DNA from: Candidatus Gastranaerophilales bacterium
GTDB lineage: Bacteria; Cyanobacteriota; Vampirovibrionia; Gastranaerophilales; UBA9971
Direction: 5' to 3'
NCBI GenBank assembly: GCA_028277195.1
Contig: JANQGS010000143.1
Coordinates: 1-6,651 of the forward strand
Length of the DNA: 6,651 nt
Shown: positions 6,587 to 6,651 of the stretch, piece by piece
Numbering within the stretch: the first letter of the stretch is position 1
How the letters are laid out: the number at the start of each line of letters is the position of its first letter
Notes under the pieces: model-generated
Database searches by the model: none
What the model saw: only the letters and a program-made list of their open reading frames with translations
Told to the model about the DNA's origin: nothing
Program-made: the position numbers and the translations under genes

Positions 6587-6651
6587 AAATCCCCACCCGC
6601 CCGCCCTGGAGGAGATTAAAGGGCTTCGCCCTTTAATAATTTCTATATAGA
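6587..6651. repeat. Partial GC-rich repeat resembling one arm of the left-end palindrome
   Basis: After the GT2 stop comes a C-rich run (6591-6606), then CTGGAGGAG, then ATTAAAGGG and GCTTCGCCCTTTAAT. The left-end element has the same order: a C-rich run (36-52), CAGTGGTGG, TTAAGGGG, GCGAAGC. The segment GCTTCGC-CC-TTTAA at 6623-6636 matches GCTTCGCTCCCCTTAA at 102-117 apart from small changes. It looks like a diverged relative or a half copy whose other half would lie beyond the window. The similarity is judged by eye and could be partly compositional. Confidence 0.4.
6615..6637. terminator. Strong hairpin downstream of GT2, possible transcription terminator
   Basis: Bases 6615-6624 pair perfectly with 6628-6637 (10 bp, TTC loop), 61 bp after the GT2 stop codon. 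The following AATAATTTCTATATAG is AT-rich but has no run of more than three T, so intrinsic termination would be weak; the hairpin may instead be the core of the repeat it sits in. Confidence 0.4.

Overview
The window looks like a short piece of an exopolysaccharide/surface-glycan biosynthesis locus from an uncultivated bacterium. It is moderately AT-rich and tightly packed: coding sequence covers almost everything from 191 to 6553, with no gap over 300 bases. Nothing fixes the taxonomy. Gene style (a periplasm-facing anchored glycosidase, a Wzx-type flippase, a TTG start, a mix of Shine-Dalgarno-led and apparently unled genes) and the GC-rich fold-back repeats would fit a Gram-negative candidate-phylum genome, but that is a guess.

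Layout. Positions 1-177 are a perfect 76-bp inverted repeat around a 25-nt loop. A polysaccharide pyruvyl transferase gene runs leftwards (191-1450) and stops 13 bp from that palindrome. It shares a 32-bp divergent promoter gap with a rightward radical SAM enzyme gene (1483-2543). That gene is split by a one-base frame change near 2002-2013 into an N-terminal half with the CxxxCxxC motif and a C-terminal half with six extra cysteines, and the halves meet at a TAATG stop/start overlap. The end of the radical SAM frame overlaps the end of a leftward Wzx-like flippase gene (2417-3928) by 127 bp, convergently. The flippase starts with TTG and diverges, across a 49-bp AT-rich gap, from a rightward two-gene unit: a membrane-anchored GH51-like clan GH-A glycoside hydrolase (3978-5639) and a family 2 glycosyltransferase (5645-6553), five bases apart. 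The last ~65 bases hold a GC-rich stretch and a strong 10-bp hairpin that resembles one half of the palindrome at the left end.

Working together (inference): the GT2 would add a sugar to a lipid-linked repeat unit, the pyruvyl transferase would add a ketal-pyruvate to a sugar, the flippase would move the unit across the inner membrane, and the anchored hydrolase would trim or edit the glycan outside. The radical SAM protein is the unexplained member. The related GC-rich repeats at both edges suggest that this is a whole metagenomic contig whose assembly broke in a dispersed repeat family.
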